A DNA stretch of 64,000 nt from Erpobdella octoculata (taxonomy: Eukaryota > Annelida > Clitellata > Hirudinida > Erpobdellidae). This document shows, in pieces, positions 1 through 47,066 of this stretch. The first letter of the stretch is position 1. Each line of letters starts with the position of its first letter. The notes beneath the pieces were generated by a model, which saw only the letters and a list, made by a program, of their open reading frames with translations, was not told where the DNA came from and did not search any database. Location of the stretch: assembly GCA_963978895.1 (NCBI GenBank), contig OZ022238.1, positions 26,497,617 through 26,561,616 of the forward strand, given 5' to 3'. A program made the translations under genes and the position numbers.

Positions 1-16003
<16,003 letters not shown>

Positions 16004-16376
16004 AGAACACAGAAGCCATCTTTCTTCCATTCCATGATATCCAGGCAACTGTCACACAGAGGCGAACCACCGACCGTCCTCAACGCAACCTTCTCTCTCT
16101 CTTACGCACGGCTTCTTGCATCGGTTTCATATTTTCTCTTGCGATTGCTCCGAAATGCAGACGAACAACTTGAACTGATGCAGATCTATGTTCACATTTA
16201 TAAACTGTCGATCGATCACGGACCGCCTCGAACTATTTGTGTTTTTAAACGGTTTTTATTCTGTCCTTTAAATTTTTTTCATAATCGCGTTTGTTTTTAA
16301 GCATTCTAGTCATTTCAATGGTTATCTCATCAACATGCTCTATCTCATAAGAAAAAGTGATTTTTTGGTATTAACT

Positions 16377-16382
16377 AATAAA
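16377..16382 (+). terminator. AATAAA polyadenylation signal, ERG channel gene
   Basis: First AATAAA downstream of the stop at 16003 that I could find, about 375 bp away. It would end the 3' UTR well before the convergent ligase gene, whose stop is at 17511. Confidence 0.5.
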
Positions 16383-17202
16383 TTATCTGCACTGAAACGA
16401 TCGTTATTATTATTATTATTAGAAAAAATAAGAGATTCAAAATTAAAAGATTTAAACCCAAATATTAAAAATCAAACGACATCGTTAAAATCGTATTAAA
16501 TCAACAAACTTATATAAAGTCTTTTGAGTGGCAGACGTTAACAAATGAAATAAATACTTCTAACAAAACAAAATTAACATAGAACAAAATAGAAACGCTG
16601 CATGAAAAATTGATGATAAACATTCAAGTTATTTAAAAATACTTTGGAATGATTGGATACTGATTCAAATGAGGTGGAATCAAGATAGAATAATCAGGCA
16701 TTCAAAAAAGAGAAATACGTTTTAAAAATACAATTGCTATGTTTATGTGCAATAAATACTGTTATTATATATTAATAAATCATATATATAATTGACTCAG
16801 TTATGAGAAAGATCAAAAAGAAAAAAAACTCAAAATTGATAAAGCGATTAATAGAACAATCAAAATCAATAAATTAGAAAAGATTAAAACAAATTAAATC
16901 AATTATAAAAAATAAATACAAAATCTAATCAAAAAAATTAAAGCCTCAATTTGATTGCAAAATGAAACCAATTGAGCAGGATGGCAGCACCAAATCACGA
17001 AGATAATCACCAAGAACACATGAACAACGATAACACCTGAGTCCATCAAAAGAAAAGACGTGAACAATGATAAAACACTTATGATGATGGTAGTAGTAAT
17101 AGTGATGGCGATGATTATGAATATTATATTATTGCGAAATACTTACATGACAAAAAGTCCGATGTAAACAAAATCCAACATGAGAAAAATTAAAATCTAT
17201 AT

Positions 17203-17367
17203 TTATTAACTAATCAAATTCTATAATATTTATTAATTAATCAAATTCTATAATATTTATTAATTAATCAAATTCTATAATATTTATTAATTAATCAAAT
17301 TCTATAAAATTACTTAATTAATTTCTTTAATATTTAATTATTAATTAAACTCTATAATATTTATTAA
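17203..17367. repeat. 27-bp AT-rich minisatellite
   Basis: About five copies of a 27-bp unit containing taattaatcaaattctataa, the last ones diverged. Confidence 0.85.
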
Positions 17368-17456
17368 TTAAAAACTTCCTTTTCAAAGAAATCAAAATAA
17401 TTTCATAAAAAGGTGTTCAGTAAATCAATTAACAAAAATTTAAAAAAAAAACAAAT

Positions 17457-17462
17457 TTTATT
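17457..17462 (-). terminator. AATAAA polyadenylation signal, HECW-like gene
   Basis: TTTATT on the plus strand, that is AATAAA on the minus strand, about 50 bp downstream of the ligase stop codon at 17511-17513. Confidence 0.55.
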
Positions 17463-17510
17463 TGATAAAATTAAGAAATATATCAAGTGAACGTGATTTG
17501 AATAAGAAAC

Positions 17511-31036
<13,526 letters not shown>

Positions 31037-32586
31037 TTCTAACCATAACTAACTATTTTCAATTTCTAATGATAATTCAAGGCAAAAGTCAATAGTCTCT
31101 GGTAAAAAGAGTTCAGCATCAAACAATTTAAGCAGAAAAAATCAAGTCAAGACAAGACTAGTTTACACAGACTAACTGACTCGAAGCAATTATAAACATT
31201 AACATTAAAAGTATTAAAACTATTAAAAGGCTTCAAGTGAGTCTTTACTGTTAAGTTAGGGCAGTTAGGCCTAGAGCAGGGCCATAGGCATAGAGTTTAG
31301 AAGAGTAGTAGAGAGTGTTTAGTAGTTTAGTATCTTTTTAGTATTAGTATAGTATCTTTTTAGTATTAGTATAGTATAATATATACAATATATAGTTTAG
31401 TTTTTAAGCCAGCTTAGCTCAGGGTTACTAGAACTAATACTAGAGCTAGGGCTACTAGGCTAGGATCAGTTTTAAGTAGTTTAACTTAATAATAGTTTAA
31501 CTATTAACTTTAGTCTTTAGTTTCAGTTTTAGTTACAGTTAGTTACAGTATTAATGATTAATAAGATTAATTAATTATTTTTTGAAAATGATTGTCATCA
31601 AAATATAAAAATTTCTTGATAATAATTACATTGAATCAACGATTAATACGTAACAATCACGTCCAAGAAACAAGACATTATTTATTAAATAAATGTAAAC
31701 AAACAAAGGTCAATCAAGAAAAGTGGAAATGTGTCGCGAAGAGCAAAGCCCATCACGCGGAATCGTGAATGAACGGCGTAGTAATAAACCTATATATGTA
31801 ACCATAGATATCTATGTATGTAACAATAACCACTTTAAAAGCTTTTATTAAGGTAAATGATGAAACAAAACACATAAATCGACGCTAGGAATCTTTCGAT
31901 TACCAAATACAAATCTTTTTTTTATTCAGTAATATTTTCCCTTTAATAACTATTAAAAATATCACATTGGGATGCTATTTTTGTTGGGCCTTGCATTTGT
32001 ATATTTTTTTTCTGATATTTTTGTTAAAGAAAATTGAAGTGGTCGGTCACGTTAAACTTTAAAACTTTAAGCCGTTTTAAAAGCTAACAAAACGTTGAAG
32101 TCATAATAGACCCATAGCTTTAATTAGCCTGTAGTTTGTTACTTTGAATCTTTAATCGAGTTCTGATCTAGTGTTAAGCCTTGTACACATCGACAAAAAA
32201 ACCCAACCCGACACCAAAAAAAAAAAAAATCAGATCAAATCGGTCGGAGTGAAATAGTGAATCACAAACCCATGGATATCTAGATATAACATGCTATATC
32301 TAGAATTCCATGCACAAACCCAACGCGACAAGCACCTTGAAGTCGCGTTTATTTTATATTTAGACATTAACGCTATATCACATCGACAAATCCGATTGTA
32401 CCGGACGTGTCAGATTTGGTCGGGGCGTGTCAACTCACGTTTGTCGATGTATCCATGGCTTTAGTCTGGTTCGAAACCGATAGGCCCCAGCCATGGACGT
32501 CTATATAATAGCTATTATATAGACGTACATGCCCCAGCTGAGTTGCACATACTAGCGGATCCAGGGGCAATCCGATCATGGCCCAG
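31037..32586. other. 5' flank of the HECW-like gene
   Basis: Contains the presumed 5' UTR or promoter. At 31310-31560 there is a run of short imperfect TAG-rich repeats (tagtatctttttagtattag twice). No TATA/CCAAT arrangement or C2-coding exon was recognised on the minus strand. Confidence 0.5.
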
Positions 32587-32695
32587 GCCCGCAACTACGG
32601 AGGGCAATGGAGGGCAAAGCCCCCTAGAAGGTATTTCGCCTCCCTGGAAAATTTTGAGATAAGTAGTTTTTTTTTAATTTAGAAAACCTGAGCCT
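32587..32695. mobile_element. Solo end fragment of the hAT copy 3 family
   Basis: Contains ggcccgcaactacgga then ggcaaagccccctag and cctccctggaaaattttgag. This is the inverse of the right end of hAT copy 3 (15000-15092). No second end was found nearby; the (GTAT)n array begins 17 bp later. Confidence 0.75.
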
Positions 32696-32711
32696 CGCTA
32701 AATGACTTCCT

Positions 32712-33856
32712 TGTATGTATGTATGTATGTATGTATGTATGTATGTATGTATGTATGTATGTATGTATGTATGTATGTATGTATGTATGTATGTATGTAT
32801 GTATGTATGTATGTATGTATGTATGTATGTATGTATGTATGTATGTATGTATGTATGTATGTATGTATGTATGTATGTATGTATGTATGTATGTATGTAT
32901 GTATGTATGTATGTATGTATGTATGTATGTATGTATGTATGTATGTATGTATGTATGTATGTATGTATGTATGTATGTATGTATGTATGTATGTATGTAT
33001 GTATGTATGTATGTATGTATGTATGTATGTATGTATGTATGTATGTATGTATGTATGTATGTATGTATGTATGTATGTATGTATGTATGTATGTATGTAT
33101 GTATGTATGTATGTATGTATGTATGTATGTATGTATGTATGTATGTATGTATGTATGTATGTATGTATGTATGTATGTATGTATGTATGTATGTATGTAT
33201 GTATGTATGTATGTATGTATGTATGTATGTATGTATGTATGTATGTATGTATGTATGTATGTATGTATGTATGTATGTATGTATGTATGTATGTATGTAT
33301 GTATGTATGTATGTATGTATGTATGTATGTATGTATGTATGTATGTATGTATGTATGTATGTATGTATGTATGTATGTATGTATGTATGTATGTATGTAT
33401 GTATGTATGTATGTATGTATGTATGTATGTATGTATGTATGTATGTATGTATGTATGTATGTATGTATGTATGTATGTATGTATGTATGTATGTATGTAT
33501 GTATGTATGTATGTATGTATGTATGTATGTATGTAGGTATGTATGTATGTATGTATGTATGTATGTATGTATGTATGTATGTATGTATGTATGTATGTAT
33601 GGATGGATGGATGGATGGATGGATGGATGTATGTATGTATGTATGTATGTATGTATGTATGTATGTATGTATGTATGTATGTATGTATGTATGTATGTAT
33701 GTATGTATGTATGTATGTATGTATGTATGTATGTATGTATGTATGTATGTATGTATGTATGTATGTATGTATGTATGTATGTATGTATGTATGTATGTAT
33801 GTATGTATGTATGTATGTATGTATGTATGTATGTATGTATGTATGTATGTATGTAT
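32712..33856. repeat. (GTAT)n tetranucleotide array, 1.14 kb
   Basis: Roughly 285 units, interrupted only by one GTAG at about 33533-33536 and a block of seven GGAT units at 33600-33627. All three frames of both strands are open (MYVC, YIHT, and so on), which produces spurious ORFs up to 399 codons. Confidence 0.97.
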
Positions 33857-34390
33857 GCGTAAAATAATATATAATTAGATTTAAACAAATCCGTCATTTT
33901 TGACGAGCTATCTCTAGTAAAAGTGGGTGAATTTTTGTTTCTAAGATTTTATCACCACAGAGAAACAAACCAACAAACAAACAAAGAGACGAGTGAAGTT
34001 AAATAAAAGCATTTAACAAACATGCAGCACCTCTTCATCAATCATACATGCTATTACAATGACTATTTAATTATTATTGTTTTTTTTGTTCTGTCTTTTT
34101 TGTGATTTTGAATGTATGTATTGATAACTCAAACCGAAAAACGAGTGAAGTTAAATAAAAGCATTTAAAAATAATAAAATGTATGTCTCATTATTTACAA
34201 AAAACATTTTCCGAGCTTTGAGGATATATGTCCGTTAAAACTGGTTGAGCCCAGTTCAGCACGGACCGGGCCGGGCCTCGACTTTTGAGCTTATGACTAA
34301 CATTTTTTGCCTATTGAAGCATTTTTTCGAATAATTTTAAAATTCAACAAGAATAGACTGGCTATTATTTATAACATAGAAATAGTCTGT

Positions 34391-34560
34391 CAAAAATGAC
34401 GGATTTTTTTAAATTTTATTATTTATTATTTTTCGATTGCAACGCCAGCTCTTTTTTTTAAATGCTTTTATTTAACTTCACTTGTTTCTCCGTTTGTTTG
34501 ATAAAAGCATTTTTTTTAAATTTATTTTGATCTTTACTTGTTATCTTTAGGGCTGACAGT
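34391..34560. repeat. Partial copy of dispersed repeat R (tgacggattttttaaa family)
   Basis: Begins gtcaaaaatgacggattttt and contains ttttcgattgcaacgccagc and agggctgacagtgtacaatt. Relatives are at 35490-35660, 37376-37505 (inverted), 47067-47275, 49240-49430 and 49735-49850. Complete copies end in gctaacatacatacata. Confidence 0.75.
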
Positions 34561-34714
34561 GTACAATTGCAAAATAATTTTTAATATTTAAATAAATTAA
34601 AAAATATTTACCTCACTTAAATTATAAAAAAATGTGTTTATATAATTATTTACTATTATTATAAGTAAATTAATTTGCCATAGATAGCAAATCGTCACGC
34701 CAAAACGTCTTACA

Positions 34715-35490
34715 CAAATGACGGACCTTTTTAAATCTCATTATATATTATTGAACACTGACTTAGCTCAGCGTTTCCGCCCTTTTGAATATCCATCAAC
34801 CAGGGGTCATTGCTATAAACTGCGAGCCAACTTGTTCTCTGTTGATGTCACCAAATACCTTTTCTCAAATCGCATCGTTGCTACCTGGAAGTCCCTACCT
34901 GAACATGTTGTGTCATCGAGTATCTTTTCTAAATTCAAGTGTCTTGTGGCTCAAGTTGACTTAACTCGTTTTGTGTCTATCATTGAAACTGTGCAAAATG
35001 ATTATTTTCCTGTTTTGATGGTGATGATGCTATCTGAGTAATTAATGACAGGATTAATGTTGTGCAATTCTTAAGACAAGGCAAGCTTAAAAGCACTGGT
35101 AGGACAGTTGTTAAGCAAAATTTAGTCTACCAGAGCTGCTATTTGAAATTGTCTTTATAAAAACATTAATAATTAATTAATTTATAATAATAATAATAAT
35201 GCTATTGTTTTCCGATGATGGTGTCGATGAAGAGGATGGTGATGATGATGATGGTGGTAATGTCGATGATAATTCATCTGATTTGCATGTTTATGTTGTC
35301 GTTGCTCCTCGCTTTTGTTGTGTACCTAAACGTTGAACTAAACAATTATTTTGCGTCTTCTTTCTTATTTCACTTTTTTATTTCGCTTTTGTTTCTAACT
35401 CTCAATTACTCTTTTTCTGTTTATATTGCCATTCAAAAGGTGTAAGTGGCCGTTGGCCCTGCTATTTGTGAACGTTATAAATAAATAAAT
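34715..35490 (+). pseudogene. LINE 3' end with reverse-transcriptase C-terminus
   Basis: The 34718-35041 frame has the C-terminal signature common in LINE RT proteins: RFRPFEYPSTRGHCYKLRAN, then KYLFSNRIVATWKSLPEHVV and IFSKFKCLVAQ. A 3' UTR follows, with gatgatgatgatgg runs and the phrase gtaagtggccgttggccctg, ending in a (TAAA)n tail (ataaataaataaat). It is 5' truncated. The clade is not resolved but differs from the CR1/L2-like copy at 25.7 kb. Confidence 0.75.
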
Positions 35491-35660
35491 TTTTAGATTG
35501 CAGCGCCACCTCTTTAGGACTGACAGTGTAAAATTGCGAATAACTTTTATTACACGCCAGTGCACACTAATTTTAGCAACTGCTGACTGCTGACCACCGC
35601 GACCGCCGCGTTATGCGAAATTGCTAACATACATATATACATACATACCGACATAGGAAA

Positions 35661-36484
35661 TTATGTATGTAGATAATGCTGAAAATTTCAGCTTCCTAGC
35701 TAGTCAAAAAGCTGGTTAAATTTTACTTGCAAAATTTGCGTACAGAGAAAGACACGCACACAAACAGAGATTGTAACCTGAATAGAAAAATATTGAATAA
35801 CATTCTATTTGAAGAAAATGAAGTCAGACGCTGGTCAGGTTCAAAAGTTTGGTTGGTTCGATACAACCGAGTAATATCCAGTGTACTAGAAATGTAGTGT
35901 GGTTCAGGTTAAATTGTTAGATAGATCAGATATTTTTGTGGTTTTAGAACAGTCCTGACAGAACTACGCTGAGAAATTAGAAAAGAAAATATTCAATATA
36001 GTGATAAAAAATTGCTTTTCTCATTTCCTGCCTCTTTCACTAAAATACTTTTAAAAAAATAGGAATGTATGCTTATTCTAATACATAGAATAATTCTGTT
36101 AACTAGTTTATATTTAATAGACTATGGTGTATTTAGAGACCTTTTTACACACTTTTGTTTAACTTGACTTCTGTCTGAGGTCAAAATGTTACTAAAGTAT
36201 TACTATAAACAATGGCACAACTATAATTGCATTTAGAAATCGATTTGCATACTTTGAAAAAATATAAAAGTGTTTTTTTTTAATTTGTTGTTTTAACTTC
36301 CACTAGTTATTTATTTTAATTCGACAATTAGGATCAGCATCGAAAATGAGTCTTTCATGATGTAAGAGCCTAGATCCATCCTACCTCGAGCTTATTGATA
36401 TTATTATAGACAAATTTATTTTTATATTATCTATATTATAGTAGCCCACGTCACTCACCCACTCACTCACTGATTCTGTCACGC
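35661..36484. other. Intergenic, nothing recognised apart from repeat scraps
   Basis: 35680-35770 (tgaaaatttcagcttcctag then ctagtcaaaaagctggttaa) recurs inverted at 61515-61590. At 36441-36484 there is cactcacccactcactcact then gattctgtcacgctac, which recurs inverted at 49889-49927. Confidence 0.5.
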
Positions 36485-36800
36485 TACATACATACATACA
36501 TACATACATACATACATACATACATACATACATACATACATACATACATACATACATACATACATACATACATACATACATACATACATACATACATACA
36601 TACATACATACATACATACATACATACATACATACATACATACATACATACATACATACATACATACATACATACATACATACATACATACATACATACA
36701 TACATACATACATACATACATACATACATACATACATACATACATACATACATACATACATACATACATACATACATACATACATACATACATACATACA

Positions 36801-36829
<29 letters not shown>
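36485..36829. repeat. (CATA)n array
   Basis: About 86 pure units. It starts directly at the end of a dispersed repeat (cgtcacgctac) and ends at a T-run followed by the motif atagtttatagtcctttaca. Confidence 0.96.
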
Positions 36830-36831
<2 letters not shown>

Positions 36832-36999
36832 TTTTTTTTTATAATAGTTTATAGTCCTTTACACCAAGTGTTTTAAGACTGAAACGGCTGTGTCAGAAGC
36901 ACCTAAGTACTACCAGTCGTGGATCATAATTTGATCCTTTTAACTTTTCCCTCCTCCTTTCTCCAGGCTTGGGACTGGCTTGCAAAAGCAAGGCGGAGT

Positions 37000-37006
37000 T
37001 CATACA

Positions 37007-37040
<34 letters not shown>

Positions 37041-37274
37041 CATACATACATACATACATACATACATACATACATACATACATACATACATACATACATA
37101 CATACATACATACATACATACATACATACATACATACATACATACATACATACATACATACATACATACATACATACATACATACATACATACATACATA
37201 CATACATACATACATACATACATACATACATACATACATACATACATACATACATACATACATACATACATACA
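37000..37274. repeat. (CATA)n array
   Basis: About 68 units with one CATATATA interruption near 37034-37039. It ends in cagacagacataggaaatta, the same wording as at 35648. Confidence 0.96.
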
Positions 37275-37505
37275 GACAGACATAGGAAATTATGTATGTA
37301 GATAATAGTAAATAATTATATAAATAAATTTTTTTTATATAATTTAAGTAAGGTAAATATTTTTTAATTTGTTTAAATATTAAAAGTTATTTTGCAATTG
37401 TACACTGTCAGTCCTAAAGATAAAAAAAAGTGGTGCTGCAATCGAAAAATAATAAATAATGAAATTTAAAAAATCAGTCATTTTTTACCGGCTATCTCTA
37501 GTAGC

Positions 37506-39220
37506 TTTATATTGGATGACAATACATGATTCAATTAAACAAAACGTTTGTGCTGAAAAACTCGTTTTTCTCTTACTTGTGATTCAATTTATGTCCACAT
37601 TAATTTGTAGGACAAGTAAGCAATGTTTATTATGTTATATTATGACATGGCTTAATCACGCTAACATTTACAATCCACATCATTCATTTGTATAACAAGT
37701 AAAGATCTTTTATTAAGACATATGGCTTACACAAATTTCTTAAATATGAGTCTTATTCTAATTTCAACGATGAATGTATAAGTTAAATAACAACTATTCA
37801 AAAATTGTGACTGCAATTGTTACACTTCTTGAGATTAGTGTGAAAATATATGTAAAATAACTAGAAGCATCACAGTGTGCAGGGCTCTATTGTATAGGCA
37901 CATGTTATGATATCCTATTGACTAAATTACTTTACACACATTGCAAAATGTCGTTCAACGTTAATTCTAGTCCTTCAGAGACACGCGGTTTTAAGCAGTC
38001 CAGGAGCTTTCGAAAATCTTTATCTGACCAATCATTCAGTATTCAAGAAGTATTTCAAAGCCAGATTTTAAAAACTGTGGGATACTGGCTGATTGTTATT
38101 TTAAACACATGGCGTCAAGCGTCAATGTAAATCGTTTTCATAGATAGAAAATAATTTATAACACATATATAATATCTGATGAATTTTGATTCATTGATAA
38201 AATTCAACGGTTTTATCGTAATTAGCTTCAAGCACGCCTAATACTAGCCTTTTTTCAGGATGTATAACATAGCAGTTATTGACCCCGCCACGCACGAAAG
38301 TGCATTTACTTGATATGAGCAGATTACGCTGCAAAGATATAAACATTTCTAATATATCAACACATTATTTAAGTTTATAATTAATCAGTATTTCACAAGA
38401 CTTATATATGTTATTTTAATATTATTCGGATAAATTGATTTTAATAAAATCAAAAAATTCAGAAAAATCACGTCATCGTCCATTTTTTTTATAAGTTCTG
38501 GAAATTGTCTCAAGAACACCTACGTCACATTAGAGGTCAGACGTTTTGTGTGTTACTAGTTTCTCACCATGTGAGAAAGTAACTTTATTTTTAATCATTA
38601 TGTCACAAAACACCTTTAAAAAAAAACTATGATTGACTTGACGATTAAAAAGAGGAACAATCCTCCTGTTCAAATGGTTTCTTTCAATTTGTAGCCTTAG
38701 ACCCTCATTGCTTACAGCTTGATCGATTATTTAATAGATTTTCAGCAGAATGTTTTGCTTTAAATAAAAAGCGTGACCAGAAAATTTAGGATTTTTTTAT
38801 AAATATCGTTTTAATGTTTTATTGAATTTGCATTATTTGTAGGTGGGCCTAAAACATTGTTACATAAAATTATATAACCACATCACGCGCGGACTTTAAA
38901 CCAATAGGACACAGTTCTAGTTTCCACTTTATTTAAACATCTTGCAAAATTACTTTTCGGTGTGCTTCCTGTGATCAGAAGCATTTTCAAGCTCGTTGTT
39001 TATTTACGACATTTTCCATTTTTTCAGCGCGTTGGACAAGTTAGCGATTTTCACAGTAAGCCTTATTACTTAAAACGTTATGGTAATGGTGTTATACACA
39101 CGCGTTGTCCTTCACATAAACCATTATACCTATCAATAAATATCATTCAGATTTTTAGATACAACTTTCCGGTATATGTATGTTAGTAACACGGTCGGTT
39201 GTTCTGACGGGTTAATTTAG

Positions 39221-39299
<79 letters not shown>

Positions 39300-39476
39300 T
39301 ATACATAAACGCAAATAGTAGACACATATCATTACGATGTTTGGCATTAAGTAATCAGGCTATTCATTCATAGTATATAAAACGTATTTAGAGTCAGAGC
39401 TGCAATTAGTATAGCTTAAACCAAGCCGTCAAGCACTTCAGATATTTTAAACGTTTTATATTAATTTTTTTTTTAG
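37506..39476. other. 5' flank of the ammonia-lyase gene
   Basis: No coding exon recognised. A candidate promoter lies near 38898-38940: ccaatagg (CCAAT-like) and about 20 bp later a tttatttaaa TATA-like box. The acceptor just before the ATG (ttttttttag at 39468-39477) means at least one non-coding 5' exon should lie here. A (TA)n/(TG)n tract sits at 39221-39300. Confidence 0.4.
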
Positions 39477-39482
39477 ATCTTC

Positions 39483-44721
<5,239 letters not shown>

Positions 44722-44805
44722 CCAAAAATAATTTAAAAAAATTAATTTGATGAATTTTTAAAGAATATAGTTAATCAAGTTAACTATTCTGCTGAGTTAT
44801 AAATG

Positions 44806-44811
44806 AATAAA
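44806..44811 (+). terminator. Polyadenylation signal of the ammonia-lyase gene
   Basis: AATAAA within gaataaatttt, about 85 bp downstream of the TGA at 44719-44721. A second candidate lies in aaaataaattcg about 40 bp further on. Confidence 0.55.
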
Positions 44812-44982
44812 TTTTAGTGTAATGCGTATTGTCACTTCTTCACAAAATAAATTCGTTATAATTTCCAGAAAAATTCAATGAATGCAAACAAAACCACCAA
44901 TAAATGAAAGAAATCACTTCACAATTTACATGCGTTCATAAAATTAGGCCATCGTTTCCTTCATCACTCTTATCACTATCAC

Positions 44983-46089
44983 CATAGGCGTACGGGAGCT
45001 ATTCGAAGTATGGGCTGAAATAATTATTGCCCGAATGCTGGTGAATGGATACCATGCGAGGATTAGAATATTATCTTCCAAGGGAATAAATGAAAATGGG
45101 CGTTATAAATCTATTTTTGTTTGTATATTTATAAAAAAAACTACCAAAGTACCGAAACTTTTTTATTAAAACATTCAAAAAAATATTGTTTTTTGGATTT
45201 CCTGAAAGAAAAATGGGAATAATTTGGTCACAATTTGTAACGAAAGACATATTAGAATATTTTTTGTTCAATATTTAAATTTGCCACACTGTTTAGACGT
45301 GTTTGTCCCATTGTACTCCGTAGATATGTTTTAATGCCTCTGAGCGCGCTGAAGAAACGTTTGGCAGAACAAGATGTGACTGGAATTGCGGCCGAAATAT
45401 TAGCAACTTGATTGAAAAATGGTGGAACAACATGAAGGTTATTGTTGCAAAGGTGTGCGGGATCTAGGGATGTGCTGAGCGCACAAAAGGGTTGAGACAA
45501 CATCGGCGGTGGATGCTAGTGAACCTGTTTTAGGAGTGTGGTCAGTGAGAAACTTAGATTAGATTACCTTAGCAAATCGTGATCAACTCCATACCGCGGG
45601 GAAATTTTTTTTATAGTGTTCGTCTGAGACATCAGAGTTGAGAATACACATCCTAGTAAGCACAGCGTGTCTTGGTCGTTACCACTAAATCGGAAGTCTA
45701 TTTTGCAAATAACTTTATTCAGACTGAAATAATACGTAGATATTCTACGACAATCTTTGGCAGTTTGAAGTAGTTGAGCGTCTGTTGCTGGCTCTTCGCC
45801 TGCCTTCTATGAGAAAATTGTATTTTCCTTCAGACTCTTGCCTCTTTGGACGAGAACCGTGTGCCGGGGATAACACCTTGGGCAAATCTGTGAAGATCCA
45901 AGCATTTTCAAAGTGCTCTTCATTTTCTACAGTGATGGAGAGTTTTTTTGATTGCTGTATCTAACAATAACAACGATAAAACAAAACCAAACACTATAAA
46001 ATAGACAAGTTAATCAGTCAAAAATTGTTAAACTGTTTTGCCCGAAACTGGGGGCTGCAGCCCCCTGCCCCCCGACTCGTACGCTAATA
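44983..46089 (-). mobile_element. hAT-type DNA transposon remnant, copy 4
   Basis: Target duplication ACTATCAC at 44975-44982 and 46090-46097. Ends are cataggcgtacg and cgtacgctaata (9 of 12 complementary). Minus-strand coding remains: hATC motif at 45503-45252 (ANISAAIPVTSCSAKRFFSA, then LRGIKTYLRSTMGQTRLNSV) and, upstream, GNDQDTLCLLGCVFSTLM and YGVDHDLLR. The element is internally deleted and cannot code a full transposase. It sits only 260 bp past the lyase stop codon. The target is a TATCAC/ATC-rich simple sequence, so the duplication could partly be chance. Confidence 0.8.
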
Positions 46090-46097
46090 ACTATCAC

Positions 46098-46378
46098 CAC
46101 CATCATTTTTCTAATATATCATTATCATCATCATCATCAGTTTCCTTATATATCATTATCGTCACTATCATTTTCCTTATATACCATTATCAACACCATT
46201 ATTTTCCTTATATATCATTATCATCACTATCATTTTTCTTATACATCATTATCACCACCATCATCTTTCTTATATATCATTATCATCATCATCGTCATTT
46301 TCTTATTTATCTTTATCATCACCATCATTTTCTTTATGTCATCATCACCATCTTTTTCTCATATATCATTATCATGAT
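46098..46378. repeat. (ATC)-rich degenerate repeat
   Basis: About 280 bp of tatatcattatcatcaccat-like units of roughly 27-30 bp, giving a spurious Tyr/His/Ile ORF on the plus strand. Confidence 0.8.
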
Positions 46379-46500
46379 TTAGGCCAAATTGCCGAACTCG
46401 GATTTTGAAAAAAAGCCAAAATGCCGAACGCTGATTTTGATAAAAGGCCGAATTTCCGAACTCGGATTTCAAAGAAAGGCCGAATTGCCGAACGCTGAGG
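46379..46500. repeat. Short tandem repeat with gccgaattgccgaac phrase
   Basis: Four imperfect units of about 30 bp (aggccgaattgccgaacgct). A related inverted set lies at 54298-54385 (cagcaattcggccc). Confidence 0.75.
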
Positions 46501-46583
46501 TTGCGTAATATCGCATAGTAATAAATTACCTAATCAAGTGTCCAGTCTTTACTTACGTAATCAGATAGAACACCACTATACAG

Positions 46584-46808
46584 CAAGGATATCTTGATAT
46601 AACAACTGGATCCACAACCTACTCTAGTAGGCCATGACAGTTCAGCCAATTACGTCATAGTTACATCAAAATTTGTATAAATATGATATAACAACTGATG
46701 CTTTTGTAGTTTGTTACATCAATTTATTTATAATTATGATATAAAAAGCGATAAAAATTTTTTACTAGAGTAGGTTGTGCATCCAGTTGTTATATCAAGA
46801 TATCCTTG
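46584..46808. mobile_element. 225-bp MITE
   Basis: Terminal inverted repeats of about 45 bp (caaggatatcttgatataac then aactggatccacaacctact; the right end is the complement with one mismatch). Target duplication TATACAG at 46577-46583 and 46809-46815. No coding capacity. A fragment of the same end (ctactagagtaggttgtgga) lies at 47290-47312. Confidence 0.9.
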
Positions 46809-46905
46809 TATACAGCCGATTCAAGTTACGTAACCGAGTGCTTTTCAACTTTATTTATGTAATTAGAAAGACAACAGCCGAATCCAAGGTTTGAAAAAAG
46901 TGATG

Positions 46906-46918
<13 letters not shown>

Positions 46919-46936
<18 letters not shown>

Positions 46937-47006
46937 TTTATTATAGTTTATAGTCTTTTACACCATATTCATATATATATATATAATGTATACATATATA
47001 TATGTG

Positions 47007-47065
<59 letters not shown>

Positions 47066-47066
47066 T
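46919..47066. repeat. T-run, edge motif and (TA)n
   Basis: About 22 Ts, then attatagtttatagtctttt acacc and an imperfect (TA)n array up to the dispersed repeat that starts at 47067. Confidence 0.8.

Larger units (their letters stand above)
16004..17510. other. Intergenic region between convergent ERG and HECW genes
   Basis: The 3' UTR of the channel gene (to about 16.4 kb), then very AT-rich sequence with no recognised feature except a 27-bp minisatellite at 17203-17367 and the ligase polyadenylation signal at 17457. Confidence 0.7.

Noticed and set aside
16034..16300. Extra plus-strand ORF of 88 codons after the ERG stop
   Set aside because: No family match; lies in the 3' UTR.
32698..33897. 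ORFs up to 399 codons (YIHT, MYVC repeats)
   Set aside because: Pure (GTAT)n array open in all frames of both strands; no coding signal.
36381..37305. Several YIHT/MYVC ORFs over 100 codons
   Set aside because: (CATA)n arrays.
38898..38945. Confident promoter of the lyase gene
   Set aside because: CCAAT-like and TATA-like strings are present, but in AT-rich sequence they are expected by chance; kept only as a remark.
45071..45271. Independent minus-strand ORF of 66 codons
   Set aside because: Lies downstream of the hATC domain within the hAT remnant; AT-rich with no motif.
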